Assembly (NCBI RefSeq): GCF_905404315.1
Contig: NC_066272.1
Location: 3,844,001 to 3,908,000 of the forward strand
Source: Leptidea sinapis
Taxonomy: Eukaryota; Arthropoda; Insecta; Lepidoptera; Pieridae
DNA: 64,000 nt
Direction of reading: 5' to 3'
The notes below the pieces were generated by a model. That model saw nothing but the letters and a program-made list of their open reading frames with translations. It had not been told where the DNA came from and did no database searches. The first letter of the stretch is position 1, and each line of letters begins with the position of its first letter. A program made the position numbers and the translations under genes. Positions 45,488 to 56,627 of the stretch are shown one piece after another.

Positions 45488-46350
45488 ATTGAATAAAATA
45501 GGCGCTAATATAGTCGTTGTTAATTATATTTCAGATGCACTACATTTTTGGGTCAGTGAGATTAATACCCTTTATATTATTGTAGCGTAGAATGTTTTGA
45601 ATTTTTGTTTTAATTTTGATTGTTTCTTTAATATTTTTATAGGTAATTGAATCATACAACGTGAGTTTGTTGAAGATTTCTTAGGGTGTCTGGTTTGCAT
45701 TTTTCACGTTATTACCAGCAGACCTATTATGTTGATGTCTGGCATTCTGCTACGTGCGATTAGAAACTTCTCGCTCACGCACAGTGTATTTTGCTGGCTG
45801 TAGTATTTAAATAGCATACTCTCAACTGATTCTTCAAATGAGGATGTCCGTTATACCTTCCATAATGCTTATGACTCTAATTACAAAAACAACTATATAT
45901 ACTACGAAAAGTGTTTACATGGTTTTTTCGATATATGTTCTTCTATTTTAAGCGATACCACTGATATTCAGTGATCGATATGTAAAAGTGGAATTGACAA
46001 TTCTTTGAGAATAACAGAGAAATACAGTGTCACAAAGGCGAAATCTCTCTGCTATCTAAGTAATTTGCATCTGAAAGAGGACAGAATAAACTATTTGTGT
46101 CCCAGTAGAGAGAAAGCTGGCTTGGGCGTCTCTTGTACAAACAATTCAGTAACTGAATATTTTTCAACTTGAATAATCTGATTTAATGAGGTGTGAGTGA
46201 CGGTCTATTTGACTTTTGTACAATGTGAAAAAGTAAATTTACAATAGTATACATAACTATTAATATTCTACCAAATGATTCGGATTATTATATAAATATG
46301 AAAATATAATGAAAGAAAAATTAATTTAAAGTTAAATACAAGTGCTAGTA
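45488..46350. other. AT-rich non-coding stretch
   Basis: Nothing recognised. Confidence 0.45.
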
Positions 46351-46402
46351 CGCTAGTAGGGAAGATATTCTACTTATTAGCGGCCGCGTGCTTAAGGACG
46401 CG
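46351..46402 (+). repeat. Direct repeat left of satellite block
   Basis: CGCTAGTAGG.AAGAT.TTCTACTTA.TA.CGGCC.CG recurs at 47413-47456 and, shorter, at 47472-47510 (59 bp apart), on the other side of the satellite block. Confidence 0.6.
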
Positions 46403-46654
46403 TTTACGAATCCGACAAAAATAAGATATTTTCCGGTAGAGTTTGTGATGAAATGAAACTAAATCTAACAAAACTAAAAATAGCCACAAATAGATTTTTA
46501 TTTATCTCCAATTATCGGGAATTTTTTGCTTTGAAATTTTGATATTTTATATCGTAAAAATGATTATCTTTTCATACAAAAGTGACGAAATGGGGCCTCA
46601 TTCAGGATCAGTTTTCTGCTACTACTTACATAATTTTGTCTCCAAAAATATAAG

Positions 46655-47158
46655 TAAGGAGGCGGCCATCTTGGATTTCAAAAATGATCCCAAAATCGTT
46701 CTCTGCACCCTCGAAAACTTCGGATACGATACCCATAATGTTGAAATCATAATTTTGCGGGGCGCTAATCTTGGATTTCAAAAATGATCCCAAAATTGTT
46801 CTCTGCACCCTCGAGAACCTCGGATACGATACCCATATTGTTGAAATCATAATTTTGCGCGGCGGCCATCTTGGATTTCATAAATGTTCACAAATTCGTT
46901 CACTGCACCCTCGAGAACCTCGGATACGATACCCATATTGTTGAAACCATAATTTTGCGCGGAGGCCTTCTTGGATTTCAAAAATGACTCCAAATTCGTT
47001 CTCTGTACCCTCGAGAACCTCGGATTCGGTATCCATATTGTTGAAATGATAATTTTGCGCGGCGGCCAACTTGGATTTCAAACATGATCCCAAATCATTC
47101 TCTGCACCCTCGATAACCCCGGATACGATACCCATATTGCTGAAATCATAATTTTGCG
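46655..47158 (-). repeat. Satellite block 1: five ~100-bp units
   Basis: Five tandem units. On the plus strand each contains GGCGGCCATCTTGGATTTCA, TTCTCTGCACCCTCGA, GGATACGATACCCATATTG and GAAATCATAATTTTGCG. This is the reverse complement of the 58.8-61.8 kb array, with fixed differences such as TACGATACCC here versus CACGATATCC there. Short open frames arise because the 100-bp unit has few stops; they are not genes. Confidence 0.9.
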
Positions 47159-47714
47159 TTTACTGCACACGATGTTATGCGACAGAATTGCCATCTTAAG
47201 TTCTAATATATAACTACTACACGAATACATCAACCAATTATCAAAAATACATAGGTATTAAAAAAAACTAAATTCAAACTTGCTAAAGTATCCAATTCAT
47301 TTGATTCCTTCAATTAACTTTAAGTACGTGTATGTGTTTGAGCGGTATCAGTGTAGTGGTGCAATTCGATACCTATCTGTTTTGTGAACGCGTCCTCAAT
47401 CTGTTCGATACAACACTAGTAGGCAAGATTTTCTACTTACTAACGGCCACGCGCTAAACCTGCATGATACAACGCTAGTAGGGGAGATGTTCTTTTTACT
47501 CGCGACGCTATGTACTTTATACTACGATCGCCCTTTCTCAATCTTTATCATTTCACTGGCACTGCATTGTAATGGCTAGAGCGTATCAACTACCTGCTTA
47601 TCATGAATATATAATTCAATTAGTTAAGTTTAACGATTTCTTTTATTATATACATATAAATTGTCTTTCAGCCCGTTAAATTACTTATGTTTCAAATTAA
47701 TTCTTTATCAGTCT
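47159..47714. other. Non-coding stretch with direct repeats and family-A fragment 8
   Basis: Holds the two right-hand direct repeats (47413-47456, 47472-47510). A ~45-base fragment of family A on the minus strand lies at 47557-47600 (GGCACTGCATTGTAATGG). Confidence 0.55.
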
Positions 47715-47800
47715 TGATATTATTATAGTTTATTCAAAACAAAACAATGTTCATAATCTCTATCTTAACAATACTCAATAACATGATTACATGGAGAAAT
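47715..47800 (-). repeat. Arm related to the 885-1156 foldback
   Basis: TTTATTCAAAACAAAACAAT, TTAACAATACTCAATAACATGATTACAT correspond to the left arm at 885-945. It reads on the minus strand as a 3' tail with AATAAA. Confidence 0.5.
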
Positions 47801-49749
47801 TAACTCTTGACATTGTATTTACAATATCTATATTCAATTAGACAGATTTAGAGCATTTTTGGGCACTTTAGTTGAAGGCTATAGAAAATAAATAAATATT
47901 ATATTATGTTAAGAACTCCGGTTATTGTGCTCAGAGCATAGTCTTGAAAAAAATAATGTTATTAATTTATTAATAGTGTCTAACACATAACGTCTGCATA
48001 GATACTTCCTTAATATCATAATACATTGGGAAAAGCAGCTGGCCGTAGCATCTTATAAGTAATGCCAACAAGCAACAAAGTTATAATCCGATAGAACCAT
48101 ATAAGTTTAGTCGATTCGCTAGTTTGTGGTCGCTGGACAACTTGGAGACCAGTTTGGATTATTATTAATTATAGGAGTATGCGTCTATGCTTGAAATAGA
48201 CAATAAGAAAATGCAAGATTAGAATAGGTAATGATTTTTTATATTTTCTTTGATGATATCAGTATTGAGCATAATACAAAGAGGGTTTATTCTTTAAAGA
48301 TAAATAAAGCAGTATTAAATGAATAATAATATATTAATATTAGCTGTTTAATTTTTGAAGTGAAACTTCTTTAGAACCGTTTTGATTTGAAAATCCATGA
48401 GAAGAAAAAGCGAGACGATAGAGACACCAACAGGTATTGGATTCAGCCGGCAAGAGAATGATATATGAAGCATTATACATTGTTTTGGTACCAGGCGATC
48501 ATAGTTGAAGAAGTTATTCTCTTATGTATGATGTGAGCATACGATAATATATTCTGACGTCATATGCTCGACGTATTACGACATAGACACCAGAAGAACA
48601 TAAATATGTTAGCTGTTATAAATAATTTCTAGCAACATGTACCAGGCCTTCATATTATGCAGTTTAGAGGTTTAATGTTAACTTTCTATAGAATACAGTG
48701 ATTCCGTTGATTGAGTTTTTGGACGCCAAATGCAATTTGAAAATGTGCAGTAGTCGCACTGCATCAACAAAAAGATCAAAAACAGTAATTGACGCATTAT
48801 GCCAAAGATATATAGACCATATTAAGACCAAAGTATTTATTTCATACTTTAGTTACCATAAGTCTCTGCTATCATTTTTCGAAAATGTAAGCTATGAGTC
48901 ATAATAAATCTATTTAATATATGCGAATAGATGTAAAATAATTATCAAACCTTGTTTCACTATGATCATTACTAAAACCTACAATTATCCTCTTTCCGAA
49001 ATTTTAAATTGGTCTCCTTATATTGTTGAAGGTGAATTGAACCACGTGTGAATTGCACACGTGTTTTTATATATTTTGACGTTTTATTCAATTCTTATAT
49101 TATACTATAACTGTTGTTTTTTTTTTTTTTATGAAAACCGATCTGAAGAACAAATCATCATGAAATTTTGCACACACGTGGTCAGGAGAAAAAAAAGCAT
49201 TGCAAAAGTACTTTTCATCCGTAAGTTGTAGAAGGAGCGCGATACAAGTGAAAGGAAAGAGAATCATATGCATGGTTCTCATGATAACGTCAAAATAATT
49301 GAGATTTTTTGTCTTATCTAAGATGGCCGCCACGCAAAATATTTACTATCATTATGACATTAGACATATTTCTAAGTTCTCAGGAATGCAGGAAACGAAA
49401 TTACATGTCATTTGTTGACGTAAAGGACTAACGAAATTTTTATTTGAATTGCTAAGCCTAATATTAATTATATTTCAAATACAGCAAGTTTACACGTGTT
49501 AAAGGTGAAAAATAATTTTATTTTATTATTAAAATTTTACGTGAATGTACATATATTATACATATAACTCAGGTAAAAAAAAATGTTCAGAGGTAATATG
49601 CCTCTGCACCACAAGGACGTACGCGTTTTTCTCTGTCAAGCGATATTTCTATTTATATTTATGTTGTAATGTCAACTTAAATAAGTTAAATACTTACAAT
49701 AAATATATAAATATTTACAATAAATATATAAGGGTAAATGTTTACACTT
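47801..49749. other. AT-rich non-coding stretch
   Basis: No gene supported. A T13 run lies at ~49118-49130. A weak protein-like match at 48395-48460 is discussed under rejected items. Confidence 0.45.
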
Positions 49750-50110
49750 TAATAATAAAGTCCCAGCTACTGGCATTATCTATAAATAAATTTAAATATT
49801 TTATTAAATAATGGCTCTGTCGTAAATCCTACAACTTCACAGCTGCATATCTAAGTGATCGGACGGCCTGGGAATAGATTATGATTATTTTATAGCAATA
49901 ATAATAACATTACAATATCGTATATTTTATAAAAAAGATCGCAAAAAAAGAATGCTGGGAAAGTTACTTGCGCCGCTTCTTCTCTCTTTGAGCACCATTT
50001 GGGTCCGATGCATTACAAATTATTAATTAATTAGAAACACCATTGGAAATGATAATAAAAAGAATTCTAAAGAAATCAATTTTGAGATAGAGAATCAGAT
50101 AGTGAAAGAA
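49750..50110 (+). mobile_element. LINE family F 3' end, copy 1
   Basis: The plus strand encodes, with stops, '(L)SINKFKYFIK', 'WLCRKSYNFTAAYLSDRTAW', the extreme C-terminus of an RT polyprotein. A 3' UTR follows with AAAGAATGCTGGGAAAGTTA, TTGCGCCGCTTCTTCTCTCT and AAAAAGAATTCTAAAGAAAT. Related copies are at 52505, 55310 and 56062. Only the 3' end survives. Confidence 0.65.
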
Positions 50111-50779
50111 ATAAATGCGTTTATGTCTTTTATTTCTTAATACTGTAATATTACTAAATAATAGGTGAAAAATTAAATAACTTTATAAATCATTATAATT
50201 TAAAATAATACGAACTAAGAACTATTTCAACTACTGCATGTATATATATTTTTATATTATGTATTTATTAATAACTCACACCAAAATTCAATGTATACTT
50301 ATTTATTTAATAGTATTTAAGTAATTAGGAATATAGTATATAAATTAATAAAATGTTTACTGCATAACAATGTCACAGCTTCAAAATAAAATAAAATGAT
50401 CAAATATAAAATTCAAATATTTGGGAAAATTTCATCTCACCTTTTCATTATTATAATGAGACCTTTCCCAAAAGCAATTTCGGTGGAAATATCAGCTGAA
50501 ATATCATCTTTAGAAGGTTTAATGAAAAACTAATCAGGCAAACGATACTCTTAGAATGGAAGAAAGGACAGAAAAGCGAATCGTAAAGCAGAATAATATA
50601 ATATTATTTGTTTATGCAGAATATAAATATTTTGGGAAGTAAAAAAAGAATTTTCTAAATATTATACATACACTAGAAGCTTCTATGTGTATGAATTATT
50701 CCATATTCATGTGGTAAGTGAAATAATAAAATTCTAATTCAAATATTATTATTCAAAATAGGATGTGACATCACTTATT
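50111..50779. other. AT-rich non-coding stretch
   Basis: Nothing recognised. Confidence 0.45.
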
Positions 50780-51140
50780 GAAAGTCAAAAACTACCACCC
50801 ATTCGAAAACGAATGCCTCAGAACTGAGAAGAATGGGCGCAACAAATACAGCAAGCTTTTTTTTATCGAAAAAATATGTTTAGAAAGTAATATTGTACAA
50901 TTAAACTTATTATTTAGTAGCCTGAAGGCAGTCGCTCCATTACCAATGTGGTATCATTAAGAAAGTCGTTTATATTATAGTAACACAAACGTTTTTTAAC
51001 AATTCTTTTAAATATCGTAATACTTTTGTTTTGAACATTTTCTGGTACTTGTTGTAAAGAGAGACACACAAGAGTCTTCCCAACACGACTTAGCCGAGTA
51101 GTAGGCATTATAAGTTTATGTCTAATATTATGAGACACTC
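50780..51140 (-). pseudogene. LINE family F-like RT C-terminus, copy 2
   Basis: Minus-strand frame (51138-50914) with NIRHKLIMPTTRLSRVGKTL, 'VPENVQNKSITIFKRIVKKR' and YYNINDFLND. This is the C-terminal pattern of CR1/L2-like RTs (TR...L..P..R.......F......YN.LP......(K)F...). A 3' UTR-like block follows on that strand. The protein part is open but lacks any catalytic region. Confidence 0.6.
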
Positions 51141-51654
51141 AAAATACACTTAAACATGTTTTTAAAGAAAAGTAATGGTGGCTTAGATCTTAATCAACGA
51201 TATTGAGAAGGAAATATACTGATCATATATCATCGATACAATCTCTTCCATAGTATATTATTACTGGAACCCCGATCTTTATCGACTAGTTATACGAACG
51301 ACCAATATCCTGTCACATTAAATAAAATATTACGATCATACTAGATCAATTAGTTTCTCTACTATGATACAAGAGTATTCGATGTTCTTGTTGCTACGAA
51401 TTGGATAATTAAAGCATATAAATATGCTTAAAAGGCATCACTAATTTATCCTAATCTTTTTAGTTTTCTTTGGTATAAAAATCCGCCAATATTTGTTTTT
51501 AAACAATTCGACACGTGTTTCGCCGCATCTTTAGCACCGATCACTACCAAGAAGTGTTATTTTCTTATTTTATACCTGAAACAAATATACATGCTGTTAG
51601 ACTAAAAAGGACATACACAAATATAATTACATAAATTATTACAAGTACTTAATG
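51141..51654. other. AT-rich non-coding stretch
   Basis: A short GACACGTGTTTCGCC fragment at ~51510 resembles text at ~17483. Otherwise nothing recognised. Confidence 0.4.
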
Positions 51655-51883
51655 ATGTTTACAACTTAATCTTATTCTTTTTAATATATTTATACAAAAT
51701 ATTTACAATAGAAGTGAAAACTAGGGAGAGGAGACAATAAAAAGAAGTTGGGCGAGGTACTTCAGCAGATATAAAATTATACAAAGAAGGTTGCATTAAG
51801 GGACAATTATTGAAAAACAGATGATCCACGTTACCCTCGTCTAGGCCACATGATGTATAAATTATAGATAATTTATACATCAT
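51655..51883 (-). pseudogene. I-like LINE polyprotein tail fragment
   Basis: The minus strand reads SCGLDEGNVDHLFFNNCP, the end-of-polyprotein zinc-knuckle pattern (C..(D/E)G...H.(F/L)..C) of I-like elements, then ~50 more residues ending KKNKIKL and a stop. It is cut at its 5' side by the palindrome at 51828-51905. Confidence 0.55.
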
Positions 51884-51905
51884 GTGGCCTAGACGAGGGT
51901 AACGT
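51828..51905. repeat. Perfect palindrome, 38-bp arms
   Basis: The left arm 51828-51865 (starts ACGTTACCCTCGTCTAGG) and right arm 51868-51905 are exact reverse complements around a 2-nt spacer (AG). After it come GTAAGGGTAACGTGAGGGTAAG-type short direct repeats. Confidence 0.95.
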
Positions 51906-52504
51906 AAGGGTAACGTGAGGGTAAGTCATGCGCATTTTTACAATTAATTTTATTTAGTTTCTTATTATAATTTTAAAATCTGCGTCATGTTCAACTTTTA
52001 AAATTATTAATGATTGAAATAACATATTTTAGAATTCTGAATAATAAATTGTCATTGTATATTTTAAGCCCAAGCTTTTTACATGATGCCTGAATGGCAT
52101 CAAAAGAACGAAACGGAATTTGTGAACTACAAATGGCTTGCAGATATGTTTATTAAATACTAAAACAATTTGTCATTTTTAATGACAAATGTACTATAAC
52201 ATAAAGTTTTCAAAAGTGATTCAATGCAATTCTTAGTTTGCAGCCCTCGCATTTGTGACTTATATTTTGGATTGTACTCTGCGTGACATTATGTCTTTAT
52301 AACTCGAATATTTCCAGTTCCTAATAATTTTTCATTTAATTTTAAAAGTGTACAGTTTTCCTTTAGCTTATATTACACAGTTACCTTATAAAAGCACAAG
52401 TACAATCTATTCCTTTGCTGGTCTAGATTTGAGCCTTTTCATACATTTCTGCAAATCACTAAATACAATTGCAACTAAAAATATTTTATTTTACAATGAT
52501 ACGC
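51906..52504. other. AT-rich non-coding stretch
   Basis: Nothing recognised. Confidence 0.45.
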
Positions 52505-53100
52505 CCACAGAAGATTAGATTTTATTTATTTAAAAGATTATTTTTAAAATAAAAGCATTTATTTTCTCTAAATTGAATTCCTTTAGAATTCTTTTTGATG
52601 TCATTTCTAATACCGCTTCGGAAACAAATGGCGCTCTGAGGGAGAAGAAACAGCGCAAGAAATGGTCCCAGCATTCTTTTTTGGCGCTGTTTTTAAAAAA
52701 ATATACAATATTGTACAGCAATAGCAATATTGCTATAAAATAATCATAATCTAGCCCATGGCTGTCCAATTACTTAGATATTCAGCTGAGGAGTAGTAGG
52801 AATTACGACAGAGCCATTTTTATTAAAAAATTAAAATTTATTCATAGATAATACATGAACAATGGCTGGGACTTTATTATAAAAACATTTACCCTTAAAG
52901 CTATTATGTATTTTATGCAATCCCTTATTTCTAGTGTTATAAAAATGAAAATCGGTATAAAGAGCAAAAAGATGACAATTTTTGTGAACGTATATTAAAT
53001 TTTCATAAATGTACTGACAATGAACAATCATAATATTTATTTATTTAAATTTTTGATAAACAGCACGAACAGCTTTCTCTTGCAGAGCAAACTATATATC
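52505..53100 (-). pseudogene. LINE family F RT C-terminus and 3' UTR, copy 3
   Basis: The minus strand reads 'ENLIYVHKNCHLFALYTDFH', 'FYNTRNKGLHKIHNSFKG', 'FYNKVPAIVHVLSMNKF' (53031-52831), the RT C-terminal pattern. A stop-interrupted segment and the 3' UTR block follow (GGCGCCAAAAAAGAATGC..., FFSLRAP-like frame at 52769-52530). It is the longest family-F copy in the window. Confidence 0.7.
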
Positions 53101-53282
53101 AATGTCAGCAGCAAATTGAAACTTTGAAATAAAAATTTTAAGATTATTTTTAGTACAGTTGACAGAAGGTTCAAGTAAGTTTATATTGAAATCTCCACTT
53201 GACAATATTTGAATTGCTGTTGATAGTACCAGCAGTAATATACCATTCCTTAGTTGTAAAGTTGAATTAGCTCAAAACATAA

Positions 53283-53375
53283 AGGCCGGCAACGCATCCT
53301 TGAGCCCTGGTGTTGCTGAGGCCCATGGTGGCCACATCCTATCACATGAGCGTGTTACACGTTTGCTCTCACTTA
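53283..53375 (+). mobile_element. 3' tail of the 11-13 kb LINE family (plus strand)
   Basis: GGCCGGCAACGCATCC, GTGTTGCTGAGG, GGTGGCCACATCCTATCAC and CGTTTGCTCTC correspond to the end of that LINE read in the sense direction, in a diverged subfamily. It lies between two family-F pieces. Confidence 0.5.
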
Positions 53376-53394
53376 TATAAATATTTATCGATAA

Positions 53395-53620
53395 AATGGA
53401 TTATATTTATTTATAGATAATTCTTGAATAGTAGCTGGCATTTTATTATTAAATAGTATATTTACCTTTAAAGCTATTATGTATCTTAAGGAGCTTACTA
53501 GAATTAGTTACAAGCAATCCCTTATTTCTAGTGTTATAATTATGAAAATCAGTATTAAGAGCATTTTTTTCTCTTAATATTTGTGATGTAAATGTTTTTT
53601 TTATTTTAAATTTAACAGCT
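53395..53620 (-). pseudogene. LINE family F RT C-terminus, copy 4
   Basis: AAAGCTATTATGTAT, GCAATCCCTTATTTCTAGTG, TTATAATTATGAAAATCAGT match 52890-52960 in order on the same strand. A second partial copy of the same region, probably by duplication or a neighbouring insertion. Confidence 0.6.
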
Positions 53621-54157
53621 AGTCTACTAAATACCTTTAATTGTATTGTTCTTTTTCAAATTAATTATTAAATAAAAAGTGGTAGCAAATGTTTCGATGT
53701 TCACTGAACTATGTTATGTAACGTATAGACTCCGAAGTATTTCTAAGTTGAGCTAAATTTACTTGTGTATGACGTTGTCATACATCATCTCGTTTCAGTG
53801 GAGAATTTGTGATTGATGTGAACGCGAGTTACCGCCTACTGTTTGTTTTGTTGATGCATATTTCTATATTATTCTGAATAAATAAAAATCAATCAATTAT
53901 TTTTATTTATTTTGTTTCCTTAATAACCTGTCTCTTGATAATCATTAACTAAATCTTCATTCGCTTTGTATTACTTTGACATTAATTAAAGTAACACTTA
54001 TCATCGTTAAGACTCTCGATGCATTTAAAAATAAATGTACGTAGGCATTTTGCATCAAGGATCGATAAAAATGCAATATTATTATAACTTTGGTTTTATA
54101 TTCAAACAAAGATACCCAGGATAACAGAAATATGTATAAATACATATACGAGATAAA
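53621..54157. other. AT-rich non-coding stretch
   Basis: Nothing recognised. Confidence 0.45.
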
Positions 54158-54194
54158 ACAGAAAAAGCCGAGTCTTTTACTCGGCTTTTTCTGT
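54158..54194. repeat. 16-bp-arm hairpin
   Basis: ACAGAAAAAGCCGAGT (54158-54173), a 5-nt loop, then its exact complement (54179-54194). It lies 10 bases before the LINE leader fragment. Confidence 0.9.
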
Positions 54195-54204
54195 AACTAT
54201 AAAT

Positions 54205-54393
54205 ACTGCCCTGTACTTTCCCGGGAGCGTAAAAAGAATAGGGGAGTCCCAGGCCCATGGGTGTCGTAAGAGGCTGCTAAGGGATTTTTAGAAGTGGGAG
54301 AGTCACGCTGCCGTCTAATGACGTCAGCACAGTCTGGCCCGCAGACTCGTCCGGGTTAATTACCACACTCGCACAGAATACCGGCGTGAATAA
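54205..54393 (+). mobile_element. 5' leader fragment of the 11-13 kb LINE family
   Basis: GCGTAAAAAGAATAGGG.AG, GTCCCAGG, GTCGTAAGAGGC, GTGGGAGAGTCACGCT and AATACCGGCGTGAA align with the reverse complement of 13720-13530. Only the leader remains, so this is a 3'-truncated or deleted copy, which is unusual for a LINE. Confidence 0.75.
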
Positions 54394-54863
54394 CGTGTTA
54401 GTTATGAATAATTTGGAATCACAATATAGTTTGAGGGGCGAAATTATATTATAATATAATTCTATTCGATATCGGTAATATCAATAAATTTACAATTTCA
54501 TAATATCAGATACCGATGGATGAACATGGTACTTTATATAGGTACGTGACTATTTATGCCCCTAAAATTATTGAAAATTAGCCGCCCATACGAGAAATGA
54601 AACATTTAACTTCAAGAACAGTGGAGGTTCACGAACGAAATCTGAAAAGTGCAAACCGCACTTCACGTCCCTTATATTTTTGTGAACGATGGTTGAGACG
54701 TGGCATGAAATATAATATTTTCAGCGATCCTGCTAACTGATATAGAAACGTATAACACTTTGCTAACAGAGTCGGCAAGATCGAAAAAACCCGATAGAGA
54801 TTGGATTTCGTATCATAGAAAAGGTAACGCACTTCCATACTATTATAATGAACTACACACCAT
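54394..54863. other. AT-rich non-coding stretch
   Basis: Nothing recognised. Confidence 0.4.
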
Positions 54864-54916
54864 CAGAGGCTCCTTTGCACAGGATGCCGGCTAGATTATG
54901 GGTACCACAACGGCAA
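54864..54916 (-). repeat. Interspersed repeat family A, fragment 9
   Basis: GAGGCTCCTTTGCACAGGAT to GGTACCACAACGGC, the opposite end from fragments at 23190 and 56250. Confidence 0.7.
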
Positions 54917-55309
54917 CTTTTTCTCCAATCCTTTCCTTAAATAATGCCTCATAATCTTTTGTAATGTTTATAATGAAAATCCTGATAATACTCATAAACT
55001 TCTATACAAAAAACAGCAAAGAATTTCTAGAAAAGCTACGTAAAATATTACTACATTTATTTGAGAGGCGAGCCTACCGGTCAATTATATCTCTATCGTT
55101 ACGCCTGAATAAAATGTCAGCTATTTTTCAACCTTAAATATTACGCTAGGCCATGAAATGGAGTGGACGAGACAGTTCAGCTTACATGAACAAATTTGTA
55201 TCGAATCTGTGTAGCACCAATATTTTTAGATAAATATTTAAAATACAACTTCATTTAATACATTTTTATCATTTTATAAATATTGTATAAGATTCATCCC
55301 GTCAGTCCC
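54917..55309. other. AT-rich non-coding stretch
   Basis: Nothing recognised. Confidence 0.4.
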
Positions 55310-55615
55310 AGTCGCTGTTCAGGCACTATCTATAGATAAATTAAAATGTTTGAGTAAAAAATGGCTCTATTGTAAGTCTTACTACCCCAAAGCTAATCTG
55401 AGCGATCGGACAGCCTGGGACTAGATTATGAAGAGCGCAAAAATGAATGCTGAGAGAGTTTCTTGTGCCGTTTCTTCTCTCTCAGAGCGCCATTTGCCGA
55501 AGCGGTGGTAGTGTTTGAACCGACATCAAAACTACTATGGACATTAGGATCGTTGTATGCAAGGCCTTGGAGAGATCAGCTCAATCCTGGATGAAATGTA
55601 CTTAAAAGTTTTGTG
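55310..55615 (+). pseudogene. LINE family F 3' end, copy 5
   Basis: The plus strand reads 'ALSIDKLKCLSKKWLYCKSY' and 'SDRTAWD' then a stop, followed by the family 3' UTR (AATGCTGAGAGAGTTTCTTG, CATTTGCCGAAGCGG, GCAAGGCCTTGGAGAGATCA). Confidence 0.65.
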
Positions 55616-56061
55616 AATTACTTTTAGTTTTTGCGTATAAAAGTGCCAAGTTATATAATAAAATCAAGCTAACATTTTCAATGATAGAGTAACAGCATTG
55701 AATATAATTTTATTATCTCGATTTACAATTAAGCATTGGCCATTTATGTCCCAGACAGTGATATTTTCTTTGATCATTAGAGGCTGTGAGATGATGAGGT
55801 GTTACGTAGAAAAATTGTAATTTATAAAACTATTCTCATGAATTCACATGAAACTCAATTACAAAACTCATAGCATTTTGGCTCGAACAAAAGAGCATAA
55901 TTTACCACAGTTTCCATACCATTAGACGTGAAGACTGTTTAAACGACACACTCGATAAGCCTCGCGTGAACTAAATCGTCTGTGACATTTAAATCCGACT
56001 TTAACCAAAATCTTAAGCTGTCGATCGGAATGATGAACACTGATTTGTTTTCAATTCTGTG
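55616..56061. other. AT-rich non-coding stretch
   Basis: No gene. A minus-strand frame crossing 55939-56277 overlaps repeats and has no domain. Confidence 0.4.
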
Positions 56062-56232
56062 GGTAGGTGAATGCTGGGAGAGTTTCTTACGCCGTTTCAT
56101 CTCTCTCAGAGTGCCATTTGCCGAAGCGGTTGTAGTGTTTGAACTGACATCGAAACTACTATGGACATGGGGTTTTTGTATGCAAGGCCTTAGTGAGATC
56201 AGCTCAATCCTGTATAAAATCTGCGCAAGTGT
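56062..56232 (+). repeat. LINE family F 3' UTR, copy 6
   Basis: GAATGCTGGGAGAGTTTCTT, CATTTGCCGAAGCGG, ACATCGAAACTACTATGGAC and GATCAGCTCAATCCTG closely match 55450-55590. Confidence 0.7.
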
Positions 56233-56249
56233 AGTAACGCTGCACCTGC

Positions 56250-56324
56250 ACTGCATTGAAATAGGAGGGCGTATCAATTACCATCAGTTGAACGTCCTGC
56301 TGGTCTCATCCCTTATTGTCATAA
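56250..56324 (-). repeat. Interspersed repeat family A, fragment 10
   Basis: ACTGCATTGAAATAGGAGGG, CATCAGTTGAACGTCCTGCT to CCCTTATTGTCATAAA, directly after the family-F copy. Confidence 0.7.
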
Positions 56325-56627
56325 ATAAATAATAAATAGGGATCAAGTATGTAGTACTTCAAAACAAAATACCAATTACTTAGTAATCTGGGAGCCGAGT
56401 GCTCCAGTGTGTATGTCTCCCTGCTTGTCTCAATCCAAGTATTGTGGATTCGTTTATAGATGGGAAGTCTGCAAATTTTTCTTGCCGATTGCCATAGAAA
56501 ACATTGGGTGTTGTGCGTTTGCCGTTAGCTCGTTCAAATCTGAAATAGTTATTTATGCAACTGTTGTGTAATGAGGGGTATTAAAACACGAATCTAATAC
56601 CTAATTATCAACAGTTGCATACAAAAC
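56325..56627. other. AT-rich non-coding stretch
   Basis: Nothing recognised. Confidence 0.4.

Noticed and set aside
46539..47135. Frames on both strands over the short satellite block
   Set aside because: Same satellite by-product.
48395..48500. Plus-strand text 'KKKRDDRDTNRYWIQPARE' resembling the start of Harbinger-derived (HARBI1-like) proteins
   Set aside because: Only about 20 residues match loosely, a stop follows, and no nuclease motifs or inverted repeats are nearby.
54158..54194. Hairpin resembling a bacterial rho-independent terminator
   Set aside because: The surroundings are eukaryotic repeat DNA with no bacterial genes, so a terminator call would be wrong.
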